From: Mactra quadrangularis
Lineage: Eukaryota; Mollusca; Bivalvia; Venerida; Mactridae
DNA: 64,000 nucleotides
NCBI GenBank assembly: GCA_025267735.1
Contig: CM046307.1
Coordinates: 50,759,395-50,823,394, forward strand
Reading direction: 5' to 3'
This document shows, piece by piece, positions 11,601 to 26,600 of the stretch (positions are counted from its first letter, which is position 1; the number at the start of each line of letters is the position of its first letter). The notes below the pieces were generated by a model that worked only from the letters and a program-made list of their open reading frames with translations, was not told where the DNA came from and did not search any database. Both the position numbers and the translations under genes were made by a program.

Positions 11601-14600
11601 TGTTGCTAAGAGGCTGTATCCAAGTAACACTGAGTGTAGAAGCTGGTATCGCAAATAATCTGTCAATAGGTTACTGGCGTGCAGTGTGATTCAGTGATCA
11701 AGTTTATTGAGTACCATATGATTTTTTGGTGCTTTTTAGCTGTTTAATTGATTGTTTTCCTTTAGTTTAATGACTGATTTTGAACATTCTGATGTTTGTT
11801 CAATTTCATGCTTATTTTATGTACATTTAGCAGCTTTGCCTTTTATAGTACAGTTTGTTTATAATATTTAAACTGGGTTTTATCGCCGTGTCAACACAAT
11901 TTTTTAGGTAATTTTAAGGAGTCCAGCGCACCTAACCTAGTTTTCCGGGACTCTTGTCTATAACCTGTACACACCTACCCTTCCACAAGGCCGGAAAGTT
12001 CTCCATATACCTTATTAATGAAGGACAATTGACATTATTGTCAAATTTTCATGGAAAGAAATAACATCCCTGGGTAGGATTAGAACCCGTACCCTCTTCG
12101 GGACACTAGATTCGAAATCTAGGCCCCTACCAACTGCGCCACTGACCCTGGTTAGTACAGTTTGTATAACACAAAGACAGGCACTGTATGATGAATGAAT
12201 ATTGCTCATAAATTAATTCTTTTTTTTTTTTTGGTTGGGTTTTAACACTGTAGCAACACATGTTATAGGTCATATCATGGTCATCAGTCAACCTACTCAC
12301 TGTTCCTAGGTCTAGGAGGGCTAAATCTATAGATTTAGCTGTTAACAAGTAACCAGGCACATACTTTTGTCAGTGACTGAGAACTGTCCTCTATGACTTA
12401 GAATCAGTGGTTGGAAAGAGAACATTACCCACTTGGAGAGACTTAAGTATTTTACTGTTTATAGGTTGCTGCTCTGCAGATGTTAAAATCAATTAAGGTT
12501 ACACTTAAGGGAATTATCAAAAGCTGTTGTTGTGCTGAGGATTTGTTCTATATAGGGCCGCTCTGCATAGGTTTTACTATATGTATATCAAGGGTTCCTG
12601 TTGACCGAGATAGGACATTTTTGTGGTTTATGAGGTGATGGGTTACAAAATCAGGGGTGGGGGAGGTGGAGAAGACTCAAGATTTCATGCTGGCAGCCTG
12701 TTGCATCTTTCGCACCTCTGAAATTGAAGAGTAGCATAAATCTCTGATAAGAAGTTAAATCACGCCACCACTCTTCTAACCAGTAAGTAATGTTTGAAAT
12801 AAAATCAATATGTCAACTGTTGTTTATTATAAAACGTAATAACATTTGTCAGCCAAGGTTGGCCGGAGGTATAGAACGGTAGCACATGTTTGTGAGTCAT
12901 TATCTGAATGACAAAGTACATACCTCGGAAAAAACACCTTGCCAGCCAAGATGATGTAATTTACCTAGAAAAAATTAATTTGGCCTGTACTTTGATGATA
13001 TACTGGCAATGCCCTGATTATTATGTTTTCACTTTGAAAATATTTTAATTATATGGTATTATTTGGTAAACAAAGAAAAAAACTAGGATATTATTAAATA
13101 ATTTAGTATGATGTATTTGTTATTGTCATGTTGTATAATTGGTTAATTAATTGTTATTTAGTCTGAAATCGTGTTTATGCAGGGTAACTAATAACATCAT
13201 TTAGCAAAATAAGCTGTTAAATTTTTTTGTCATTTTTGGATAAACATGTCTCATCTGCATTGATTTTTCATGTCTGAAACATCTACTAATTAGCTGTGCC
13301 CCTAGCGAGCTTGAACTAAGGATTACACGATTATGAAAGACACCTCCTACCACTGGACTACTGCTTCCGTGTTTTGATTTAACTGTTCTTAATTTAAGAC
13401 AAGACTGTTCATTATCTAAGTTCAGCAGAATAGGGGTTACACAATCATCAAAAAATCTAAATTTACAGGGTTTTTTATTTCAATTAAGAATCCAAATTTC
13501 CATTTTTTCTTTAAAACCAATTTGATGAAATGTTCTTACATAGTACATACTTTATTTTCAAAGACAGTTTCATTTTGTTATTGACTTATCAATAAAATAT
13601 ATCACTACCGTTCTATCTTCATTAAACAGGGTTTAATCTGTTAGTGATTTATTATTAATAATCTATGCATGTTTATTCTGATTGATGTATTATTGACCCT
13701 GATTCAGGTCTGTAAATATTATGTTGTTTTAAAACAAAGTTCAAGTATTGGACAAGGTCATTTAACTTAAATAGTCGTAAAATCTTGTTTTATTTTTTGA
13801 CTGATTTTGATTAATAAGATTTTAATTCCTTATTATCTTCATTTTATTATTTACTTTAATTTGTAAATCGTTTGAACGTTATTTGTTTTTTACACCTTCG
13901 GCGAAGTGGGGGTTGAAGGTCAAAGTTTATCGAAGGTCAAAGTTTATCGGTAGGTAACTGTGATGAAGAGTGATAAATTTGTAGTAAAATTGTTTATGTA
14001 AACAAGACAACCCAAGGTAAAGGTTGACGATTGAACTTGAACATGGATAAAAAAACAAAATACTTTATTACTGTACTATTTAACCTTTGACTGTAGTAAA
14101 CTATATTAGTTTGCTCACACCTATAACTTATAAACTTTTAGAGTTTGCTTCAACTCAATTAGTATTACATTAGGCAAGTTGCCTATGCATATTGCTTTGC
14201 ATCGATTTGTGCCCTGGTACCCTTAATTTGATATCATACACTTATTCCTTTTGTTGTAAGAAGGGTACCAGGACACAAAGGGATATGTAGAGATATGCTT
14301 ATGCAACTCGCCCATTGTTATGTCAGAGCAGTTACAAGAATCAATTAGTGAACTCCTGCTTATAGATGCACTGGTCCATGGCTTGAAACCTAGTAAGTTA
14401 CCAGTCTGTTACCTTCATTGCTTTTCTTGATCAAACCAGGTGTAAAAAAGTACTGTAAGGGTTCCCTGCCAGAAGGTGATTTTGAAGATAGGGTTAGGTT
14501 TTTATACATAAAATCACTATTCACCATCTTTTACTATTGCATGTCAAATAGCACTAAAATTGTCATTGTCAGAAACTGTTTTACTGTTTCGAAAACATTG

Positions 14601-17600
14601 CTTTACAATTTTCAGGGTTTTAGAAAAGTTGATATTTAAGTTGAAATTAATGAACAAGCTGCTTGAACTATAATTGTTTTATTTTCTGTTTCAAAATAGA
14701 ACTTGTTCTTTTTGATGAAATGAATTTATTGAATGTTTTTATTATGTAACTGTCTGTGAGTACATTGAACTTGGGAAAACAATACTCTAAGGGAAGCCCT
14801 ATAATTTGAAGACATGACAGTTTTTTAGATCAATATTTGTTTTGTCTGTAAATTTAATACTGAAACATACCAGAAACTTGTATTTTTGCTTTGTAAGCAT
14901 TGTTAGATTTTATTCATGATAATTTTGATGTTATAGGTAAATGATTCATCTGAATCAAATAGCTGTTTGGATGGGTCCTCTTCTAGTAGTGTGCAAAATC
15001 CCTCTCTTGCAGTCATCATCTCTAAAAATTTCTTGAGCTTTTGCACAATTTCTTATGTTATATAGTAAAGGGAAAAGTTATCAATGTCCCCTCTTGCAGT
15101 CATCACCTTAAAATTTCATGAACTCTAGCACAATTCATTATGTTATGATGGGTAAAATTATCTACAAGCTGTTCCACTACTATGTTGGAGGGAAAGAAAG
15201 AGTATCTGTAGAAGTCAAGTCTGCAGGAGAGTTGGTGGAATCTGCTGAGTGCCCTCTTGCTAATAGGGCTGCAACAATTCACTAGAAAGTCACAGTTTAT
15301 AATGAATGGTAGCTGCTTTGATTGCCTGCAATCATATAAAAACAACTGATGTAAAAATACATGTCAAATCTGTTAGTGACAGATTGATTATGAAGTGTTT
15401 GGTTCAGAGAATTTGTCTGAAAATATTTGCGATTTATTGTCTAGCTATCATGCTGTTTTGTGTAAGCTTACTGACTTTACAGCTATTATAATGTACCTCA
15501 TGTTGTCTGTCATGTAGAACTAATCTGTCAAGCTCATTGGGATGCATTTTGTGCAGTTGACCAGTGCAGCTACCATAGGATCTCTAGTGTATATTAGTAT
15601 GGAGTAGGTAAAAAACTGCAGTGACAGAGTCTTGGAACAATCATACTTCATGTACTCACAGGTCATCTTATTAAATCTGTATGTTGAATTATTACAGCTG
15701 GTCATGACCGGCCATGTCTGGGAAATGTATCCAGATCCAAGGAAGCGAAGCCAAGCATGCTATCACTGTATGACTTGTTTTCTTTCCATATTGGGTGAAG
15801 TTGTTTAATGCTTGTGAAAGCGTAACCTTGCTAGGTGAGTTAGCTGCCGTCAAGAGGGTAGTAAGTAGTTTAAATCCAAATTAGTGATTAACAAAAAAAA
15901 TTAAGCATTTAGTGTATATAAATATTCACATGAGCAGCGTACTATAAAAAACAGGCTCACTGTGTAATGAAAGTTAAGGCGATGGCTGCTATGGACAGAG
16001 CAAACTCGGCGGGTCAAGAATGGAAGCACCAAGCATGTCAAAAATTATGTAGGAAGAGAATTCAAGGAACAAAAACATAGATCAAAATATACAAGTTTTA
16101 CATAGTAATCAACAACAATGTTTGTGTTTTTACAAGATAATATACACTAGATTTAACAACAGTATGACAGTCTACACCAATGTCATAGTTAATGTTATCA
16201 TGGGACTGAACAGCATATGAACACATGTCCGCACAGTAAGTAGGAGGGTCATACATAAATGGTCTAGTACTAAAATGATGTTATGTTCCAAGTAGCTCTC
16301 AGTCTAGATAGATAATACAGGTCAAAGTAATGTCACCACTAACATGACACTGACTGAATGTATGACAATGTAATGACAAGAACCATTTACAGTATACAAA
16401 GGTCCTAACAGCATCATTTTTTCTGTCAAGACAACAGTCAAAACACGCTAGTATTAGGATAACAAACTAGATGAAGCCTGTAGCTGCTTTGGAAGACTCT
16501 GATCTAAGTGTCGCTCAAAAACAATTATTCTATAGAATGCTTGGTTAGTCCACCAGCTAGCATATATATTTGCCCTAACCAAATGCTCATCAGCAATAAC
16601 AAATTTTCCAAACCCAATTTTAGGTTGTCAGGGATAATCAGATGACATTTAATGCCGAGTCTTGAGAAGCAGTAAAACTAGAGGCAAGATGGATCAAAAT
16701 GTTGATGTTACGAAGTAGGAGGAGCAAAAAGGGTTCAGGTCATGTGAATTGTCACATGATGTAATCTCTGTAAACTGATATCCTAAAGCTTGCTGTCATA
16801 GAATCTTCCAACATTGCTCAGGAGGTCATGTTCAGATGACCTTTATGTCAACCAATCAATGCATGGCTTTTGGCTAGAAGAAACACTATTAAATAGCATC
16901 GTGATTTCATTATTCCTATTTTAGACCAAGTTTTGTGAGCTAATTTGACAGTGTGCCTTATAATAACAGGCTGTGACTGGAGGGTTCTTTGCAAATCAAG
17001 TCACATAAGCGATGTTAACTAGTCAATGAGCACAATAATTATGCCATGAATATTATAAAGGCAAAGGTCAACTGAACAAGACCCATATTGCTAATTAGCA
17101 AGATCTGAAATAAGCAAGTGTGCAAGCAGATGATTTTAGGTAGGGCTTTAATCAGATTGCACTTGATGTTAATTGTGCTAAACTTTAAATGAAATTGCAA
17201 CTCTACATCAAAACACAGACATTGTTTATCACTATCTTGGTTGTTAATTAGAACAAACATTACATCACATGTTTAGATGTTAGAAAGAAACACAAAATTA
17301 CTCCGATATCTAGATTTCATGAAGTACTTTATTATTGCCTGAAATCACCGATTAAGATAATAAAACTGGCTGGGTTTGAGTGATAACATAAAATGCTTGT
17401 AAACAGAAAAAGGAGGGCAGAATAAAAGTGCATTTCCTTGTTATCATCGACTCAACTTAAAAATGTGACATTTCGAAATCTTCATTAAAAACGATAAATT
17501 CACTCGATTATGTATAAAACCTTAGTGTTAAATAATGTAAACAACTAACTTATAATCAATGTGTACAAAAACAATGAAATGTTAATTTATTAGTTCATAT

Positions 17601-20600
17601 TTTACGGAAAAAATAATCAAATAGTTTATAGTAAAATGGATTTGAGTGATTGTTGTTGTTCAAGTTTAAAGTATTTCAAGACCGTGTGCCCATTTTACCA
17701 AACGCCCAATGACCTATTTTAGCAGTAAACCCTTGTACTGCTAAATTATGGTATGATTTATGACGTGATGAAATGATGGGCAAACTTATCAACTAGCCTG
17801 ACTATATCAAATAAGTCATTCTTACTAGCTCAAGTTAATTTTTGCTTGTCCTAGGCTTCAATCTAGTTGGTTAAGGCAATGACTGATAATGCAGACAAAA
17901 TCTTTTTTCACTTAATATAAAAGAATTGAAATTTTTTTCCAGAGTTCAGTAATGCTTTTTATACTTGTTTAAAAGCTCTGTCAACACAATTCAGGCTATT
18001 TTTATGGCGGTCAGGGCATCTAACCTAATTTTCCTGGACCCTTGTCTGTAATCAGTTCTCAAATACCCTTCCACAAGACTAGCAGTTTCTTCGTATACCT
18101 TAATGGAGGAAAATAGACATTATGTCAAATTTTCATGGAAAGGTATGACTGCCTTAGGTAGGAATCTCACCTGTACTTCCTTCAGGAAACTAGATTTGAA
18201 ATCAAAGCATGCTACCACCTGTGCTACGAACCAGGGTTGTTGAGTAATGCATGACATGGACAAAATAATTATAATTCTAATGCTGACAGTGGTTTGAAAT
18301 CTTCTGTTACTGCTTTATTGATTTTGCCAAAAACTAACCCCATGAAATTTCAACATAAGTAGCTAAGTGACTTTTCCTTCCTGCTACAGACATTTATAGT
18401 CATGCATGGAAACAAAAAATAATATTGTTTAATGTCAAATCAAGTCAGTATTCATGGCAGAATAAATTTATATATTTTTTAAAACGACCTTGAACTACGA
18501 CGTTGAACTTTACTTCTTCCTGACAGAAATATCGTATCAGGAATGTTTAATATTCAGCAAGAATTGATAATGTGTAATTTGATCATGGTTGAGGTTCTTT
18601 TAATTATTGATTCATGTTTAAAACGTGATGGCACGAATCATGATATGCATTTAGCTGGTACCATTTGTCATTATTCATCTTGTTATTATGTTGTAATAGG
18701 AAGTCATATGACAGATTATAATTTATTGAATCATTTGATATTTTTTAATTGATAAAAATAATTATTTTAAAGGGACAGTTCAGTCGCAAATATTACTTTA
18801 ACTTGTGATTTAACATCGAAATAAAGTTTTAGTTATTAAAAGTTACAGTGATGTTTAAAATCTGCTTCCATTATGCATGTTCAGTTGACTTTACTATTTT
18901 GTTCGATAAACGCTGATGGATGATTGAAATCGACTTAGAATAATTTTTGGTAAACAAGCTGAAGTAAATTCGCAGTTCCCATAGTAAGGATTGAACCCAA
19001 AAACTCCCTTAGCCTGCATCCTACCAATGAACCACTGCTCTTACAAAAATCATATACATTTTCAGTCATTTTCAGTCATTGAAATGGCCTTCAAGCAGCC
19101 ATGATCCCTCATGGAACCCATTTGTACCAGGATGCAGTGGAACAATTGTAGGTAAATTTCTTGCTCAAGGAGTTCAAGCCCGAGACCTCTTGATTTCAAA
19201 GCATATATCCTACCACTGGACCTCTCATCACCACTGTTCTCAGCCCACAACAAATTGATGATATGTTCTATGGATTCGCTCTCACCTTTATTTTGATGGT
19301 TTTTACTAAAAAAAAATTTTTTATTTCCTTGCTTGCTCATAAAAATTTGGTCAAACCGCTATATAAAGCAACTGAATTGATTTTTTTTTTCGCCCCTTTT
19401 TTTTGGGTAAAAATCCATAGAACACATGATCAACTTGCTGTGGCCTTACTATGTTTATTTATGCTTAGGTTGTTGTTTTCACTGAATTGTCCCTTTAAAG
19501 TATATTGACATGATATGAATAAATGATAATTTTCTTCCTGTTTGAAATTTCAAGCTGTCTAGTTTTATTAATGTACTGTTAATAGTTGCTGCTCACATAT
19601 TTCCTTCTGTGGTTTTAAAATGATTAGAAATATCACATGGTAGAATACTAGATTGTATGTGTGACACCTCTGTAGGTTTTAAGATGGTTTTTCTCTCTTT
19701 TTTTATCTGCTTGATATTTTTGCTCATATTGGTGTAAATGGTGTGGGGTAGTTAGATAGTTTTCCTTAGTGGTTTGTATTTGAATGGTGTTGTTTTTTGA
19801 GTGGCATATTAAAAACAATGGGGGTAGATATCAGCACTTTGGGTTAGATATCAGCACTTTGGGTTAGATATCAGCTCTTTGGGTTAGATATCAGCACTTT
19901 GGTGTAGATATCAGAACAGATATAAGCACTTTGGTGTAGATATCAGCACTTTGGTGTAGATATCAGCACTTTGGTGTAGATATCAGCACTTTGGTGTAGA
20001 TATCAGCACTTTGGTGTAGATATCAGCACTTTGGTGTAGATATCAGCAATTTGGGGTGGGGTTGTACTTTTACAAATGTTGTTACACTTTGCTGTTGTTT
20101 TCACTTAGGAGGTTTTGTGACTGTGGTATCATTTGTACTTAGTGGTTAATATCAAGACTCTAAAGTGTGCTCACTTGGTAGGCTCGCTGCATGTGTGACC
20201 GTCTACTGCAATCTTTAACTACTCACCTTAATTAAGGTTTGCTGGTTAAACTCAAAAGTTCTGATTTTATAGTCATGCATTTAGATGAGCTCATATATTT
20301 TATTCCATGACAAAAACAAAGACAAATGTAAATTATTTTGATTCCAAATATATATATGTAAATACCAAAATATATCATTTGACATTAGCCCATATTTTTA
20401 TTGTAGAAAAATAATGATTACTTTTGTTCTTCTTACATATTGCAAACACATGGGCTTTGTTAGACTTCTAAATTACTGCTTATTCAACAACAGGTGGAAA
20501 ATTTGAGTGGAAGGTCACCTTTCTTCCTACAGAATAAACTTTTTGAATTATTGAATAATTACCGGTCCCTGTTATTTTGTTCTCTATTATATTCATTATG

Positions 20601-23600
20601 TATGTGAAGTGGCGTTAAATTATAATTTTAAAGAGTTAATTAATTCAAATGTATTCATTTAATTTTTTGGAAGTAGCACAATTAATGTAACCTTATTAAT
20701 AAAAACAAATAGTTTCCGACGTAATTGCTATGATATTCAATGCGTAAAATATGATGTATTGTTATTTTGTATTTGTTGTAATTAACATTGCGGTTTGCTT
20801 TTTATCAAAATTAATTGTGATTAACGTCATTTTGTTACATTTGAATGTGGTTTTCATGAGCTAATTAGCTTTTCTGTGTTTGATCTTCACGCAGAAGGTA
20901 AAAAAGTGGAGCAGACACAACACTGTTGTTGTTATTACGCTCTTTCTTGGAATTGTTTTTCTTTGGGTTATATAACTGTGCCATAATTGATATGAAAATC
21001 TTTTTTTGATTTATTGAATCACGATTTTAATTAAGGTATTTTTTATGTGAGTCTTACTTTTATTTGATGTATGGTTTATTTTGAACTCTTGAACCATTCC
21101 TGGAAAGGTCAAATCTCTGGATTTAGCTGTTAACCAGTTACTAGGGGCATTCTGTCTTCAGTGAATAACAACTTCCTTACGTTATTTAGAATCAGTGGTA
21201 GAAATTATTTGATAACCAAGCTCCTCAAAAGAATTCCTTGCCAGGGAATGGATCCAAGGACCCCTTTATCAGTAGACTTGTGTGCTACCAACTGAGCTAG
21301 CCAGACGGCTCAAGTCCTTCAATAACAACCTGTATAATTGTTGTAAGACATTTAAAACCTCCTACTTAGTTATGTAAATCCTCTGAAAAACAACTTTGTC
21401 AGCATATACAAGGTTAACATATCAATTAATTTATACATGACAGTTATTGCTGCATATTTTAATGTTATTTTATATTGGTTGACAGAATACTAGCCTTCAA
21501 TGACCGTTAATTTTGTCAGTAGATCTTGATTTTTCTTTGAAATCAATTTCTCTTGACTTCAGATTTTACTGTTTCATTGTTGAACTCTGTTGAACTGTCA
21601 GTGGCGCATAATTATATTAACTCCTGCTGATTTAAATACTCAATATTTGTTCAATAATTCCTGTACATACTCACCACAGTATTTTAATACTCACTATAGA
21701 TAAAAGTAGATATCCGTATTAATGTACAGGGATTATCTGACAAATATTGAGTATTTAAATCAGCGGAGTAAATGGATATGCCACTGACTGTTGTATAAAA
21801 TTTACCAATAACCTGCACATAATGTAACATGTAAGTTATGAGTTGTATTCTATGATAGTAAGTCAGACATTCGGAACAACTGGGTGATCATCTACGAAGA
21901 TATACCTCGGAAATCAGACGTAGTAGAAATACAACCAGGTTATAAGGTCCATTTAATAATGACATTGCTACACACTTTATCACATCATTTTATCAGTACA
22001 ATATCTCACACGTCATACTACTGTGTAGTTCAGACTATATTACCACAGATACCAACTTCCTAGATCTACTTTTCATCTTATGATATCTGAGGTTTTTATA
22101 ATAATTTGCGTAGAAGATCGCTGAAGTAGTTCCGAATGTAAGTCAGATTGATAGGTTAGTGTAAAACTGGTCTAACAACATGTAAGTAGCCTATGATGTA
22201 AGCTAGTTTTACTGTATGATGCAGACTTGTTTTGCGCTGACCCATCAAAAGTTTATATCCGGAATTCAAATATTTGGGTTTTCCCCTCTGGTACAAACAA
22301 ACTTTCACTGCTACAATGAAAACACATGTTAAAAGGACAATAGGATCTAATCCATAGTTCATGCTGTTAAGCAAAAATGTGTAGAAAACTTTGTTTGTAC
22401 CGCCAGTACACGGACGGAAAAACCCATAATTTTGAATTCCAGATTAGGTCTATTTAGTATAGAATGCACTTTGTTAAAAAGGTGAATGATTTATTGTCTA
22501 ACAATCAGGTGATCCCAGGATGTCGGTTTTCCTTGTTTTGTTATGACAACTGTTTTTTCCTATCATATGTCGGTATGACAAAACTTATATGGCCTTACTT
22601 GTCTATCAAACACCAATATGAAATCATTATAACATTATATTGTTTGATTATATCAGGATATGACTGGCATTTATATTGCGGGTTTAGCACAAAACGGACG
22701 TAACTTGCTCTTTTCTTATATAATATTGAGTTACAACTCTTCTGCGCTAAACCCGCGATATATATAAATATAATTATAATATATGTTATATAATTGTATG
22801 TTTGAGTTGTTATATAATTATTTGTTTGACTTTATGAGAGAGGTGTGGTAGTAGGGTGTGATTTTAAAATCATGTAGAAGTTTTTGTCCTGAGATCAGAT
22901 TCAGACTTGACATTAAATGTCATTGACTTACCAGGTAGAAACTTGTTGTTAGTTAAAGTGCAGTTTAAAGTCTACTTCCACAGACATGTTTGACCAACTA
23001 AACCATTTTTAAATGGGGTTTTCCCATGTTTAGTAGTGGACTGTGGCAAATCCACATCAAAATTTGTCGCGGACGATTACATTCAGTTGTGCACGCACAA
23101 ATAAAGGGATAATTACCACTGCAATTAATATAGTCCGCATTACGCGTTCACAAGCAGACGATAAGAAATGTGTTTATATCTAACCTAGTTTATGTAAGGT
23201 AAAGGTCTCTTGTATCGCTGGCCCGCTTCCATGAGTTGTATACAGCCATATACTCTACCAAAACCCCATGTCTGGCAGCGCTATCGGCGCTTTGATTGTA
23301 CAACAACCTCTGATCATTGAAATCACCTACAGACAGGTGAACTCTCTGTTGAATGTTGATGATAACAGTTCATTATTGCATTCAGAGCAGTCTTTTAATG
23401 TGTTGGATGACAAAGATAGCTTTCAACTACTATATTTTTTTCTTTGATATTTAATGTTTCTTACAATTTCTTCACATTTTGCCTTGTTACTGTTGGCATC
23501 TAAGGAAGATAACTCTCAACAACAATTTTTACTGCAGGAAATTTCTTCTAGGAAATTGTGAGTGTTCCAGGTGGTGTTAAAAATCATAGTCTACCAAATC

Positions 23601-26600
23601 CTATGTGTGCATCATACCACTGGGAAGGGTTTTCATTGCTTTACTTGTGTTGCCTCTATAAAGAAGCAAGAAAAGAAAAGGTTCTAATAGTAGTTAAAAT
23701 AACTATTACATTTCAATGTCAAAAAATGTCTACGTCAGGAAGGATCCAGGATTTTTTCCGGGGGGGGGGGGGGGGGGGTCCGAACTTTTTCTAGAGGGCG
23801 TCCAAACTTTCGAACCACAACCACATACACATTTTGCAGATTAATGCAACATATTAATAATAAAAGCTACATAACCATTATATCTATGTTAAGCACCGAG
23901 AAAAATTGCTTCATGCTACTTAAAAATGACTTACTGTCAATAAATACACTAATGGAAAGGTACATTTTGGAAATTCTAGGGGGGGGGGGGGGGTCCAGAC
24001 CCCCCTGACCCTCCCCTGCTAGATCTGCCTATGAATGTTATTTTTTATTCTGAAACCCTTTTTTGGGAGGAGGTGCGGTAAATATTGTAATTGGCTCAAC
24101 TAAAATTGTTCTATTTTCAATACAAGTCTTTGTTTCAGTTTCCTTGACTCTTGTTCATTTATCATTTAGATATATTAGTCATATATTGCGTCAAGTTGGA
24201 AAATTTCATGGGTTTTTACGTGTTTGCTGGAAATCCAGTTTATGAAGTGCTTGATAGACTTGATTAAATCAATTGTGTTGGTAGATAAGTTTCAATGATA
24301 AATATTTAACTTTATTATGAAACAGGAAGTATTTATGCATGTTAATGCATATGATTACTAATTATAGTCATGGGTTTTCCTATAAATTTTCCTATAAAAT
24401 TACTATTTATAGATCTGGTATTTCCTGCTATTAGCATACTAGTGTAATACATTGCAGTAGTATTATCATGCAAATTTATATGAAACTTAAACTGAATAGC
24501 TAAGGTGAAAGCTTTTAGGATTGGTATGGAGGTTTGGTATTTCAGGATCTGAAAGAACATTCTTTTCTTTGTTAAAGCTCTTAAAACTATGAAATTCAGA
24601 AATTGTAGGAATCATATGAAGCCACCAATTTCTGGTAAATTTCAAGCATGAAAAAGCACAAGATTTTTTTATTTGAATTACTCATAAAATGTATCTTCCC
24701 ACAATTTTTAACATATTGTTTTCTCCAGAGAATGTAATTTTCTTTCAGAAAATGTGAATAAACTTAGTAGTTATTTTAGATTCTGTCAAATGTACGATAA
24801 ACTTAAAAGAACTATTGAACTTGGCGAATATTCTATCCGTTCATTGTCCAGTCTGAATATATTCCTTTCAACCATTGTCCGAACGTTGGCCATTCAATTC
24901 CAAACCTCCCGTGGTGTAAATATGGTCTTATAATTTCAAGAAAATACTGTCTATCGGTAGATGACCAGGAAGTCATGTTCGTTTCACACAGATTGACTAC
25001 TCCCCCTCAGGGTCATTATAAAAACAATTTATTTTTTAATATTGTACATTTGACCTGTTGATTAGTTTAGTTTAGTTTTACTATCATTTTTCTGCCAGTT
25101 GGCATGTCATAGGGTCGTTAGCCGTTTTCTTGAGTTCATTGTCCATGCTGAACTATTAAGTCTGTACAAATATGGTTAAATACTACCATTCTGAAAGTAT
25201 TTTAGTATTTTTACTAGGAATTAGCTTGCTATTTTATTTCTATATCAAGTAGTTAGTATATTTCATCATCCTATGAAAGTTTGTATGAAGTGTTAGATGT
25301 AGGAGAGTGTGTTTTATGTGTTCGCTAATTGATTGTTACTGAATTTACTACAAATCAAAGCACTGAAAGTACTGATGGGGCGGGGCTCTTGAAAATTTTA
25401 AAACACTGATCATGACACTACTATGACGTTATGAGAAACTAGCCATAAAGTTGCCCTTTTCCAATTGGACAGATGGATTTTCAACTTTTGTCATAATGAT
25501 TGTGCCAGATAAATTGAATCATTGTTTTTCATCATGATGTTCTATTCAGTAGTGGATTCTATATCATGAAAGATTAATTTAAAACAAAAAAGGAAAGAGT
25601 TGTGAATTGTAGTCTATAGTGTCTGACTTTATTGCTGTTAAAAACTTCCCTCCTTGATGGTCATAGAATTAATTTTTATCCTTTTTACAAGGACCAGTCT
25701 TGTAACTTTTAACTTGTTGCATAGACCTTAGTCCCTACAAAGCTGGAATCAATCCCAGTATCAGTCATATATTTCTGCCGACTCATCCACTCCACCACTA
25801 ACAAACAATGAGTATGCACTTGAGATACCGATATTAATGAATTCAGGAAACAACTTCATGCTCTTTTACCCAGTGTTCTTCGTTGATATACAGTGCCTAC
25901 CAAAAGTTTGGAGACAACAGAAATTTATTATAACTTGATTCCAGTAATTGATTTTTTTTAATACAATCATTTTTAATACATCACAGATTATCTATGATGA
26001 AATTAAAGCACATTTCATGAACGCACCACAATTAATAGGTTTAACATCTGATATTCCAAAGCCTCAAAAATTAAGAGCAATGTAATTATTTTCTATCACA
26101 TATTTTTAAGTAGAACTAAAATTAAAAAATAGGCAAAATTGACAAGTATTTAAAAGCAGTTTTGAAATATTTTATAACAGCTATTCAATAGGCCTACAAA
26201 GTGAAAATGTCTCCAAACTTTTGGTGTGTACTGTATATCGGCTGGCCATATTTGAGGCCAGATGCATTTGTTAGCAGTGTTTGATGATACTCGGATGCAA
26301 TGGCAAGTTTTGAGCACTAAGTCTGATCTCAAGATACATGAACTTTAACACAGTTCTTAGTGGGTTAGGCATAACCTTGACAAGCAATGTATGCTTAAGT
26401 ATATTGACAGTACAGATTTGTTTGTAATTATTTATTACTATTAATTACAACACTTCAGTATGAAATGTACAATATATACATACATTTTGAATGAACAATT
26501 TCAAGTTTATGTAATACCAGGTAATAACAGTAAATAGACAAAAAAGTTAACACTGCAGGGTGACAATTCACAAAATCTTCTCAGTACACTTATTTTTAAA

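Larger units (their letters stand above)
18771..19494. mobile_element. TTAA-flanked DNA element (piggyBac/Kolobok-like), 724 bp
   Basis: Terminal inverted repeat AGGGACAGTTCAGT at 18771 and its near-complement ACTGAATTGTCCCT ending at 19494. TTAA lies immediately outside both ends (18767-18770, 19495-19498). Inside are a family-C SINE (19035-19244) and a MITE (19245-19443), which look like later insertions. No transposase ORF. Confidence 0.75.

Noticed and set aside
12015..12360. Overlapping minus-strand frames
   Set aside because: Both fall in adjacent SINEs A and B.
19062..19340. Minus-strand open frame of 92 codons
   Set aside because: Composed of a family-C SINE plus the edge of MITE J.
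19825..20055. CRISPR-like regular repeat
   Set aside because: The units are directly tandem with no spacers; it is a minisatellite in an animal intron.
23558..23794. Plus-strand open frame ending in a glycine run
   Set aside because: The glycine run is the 19-G tract; no protein family resemblance.
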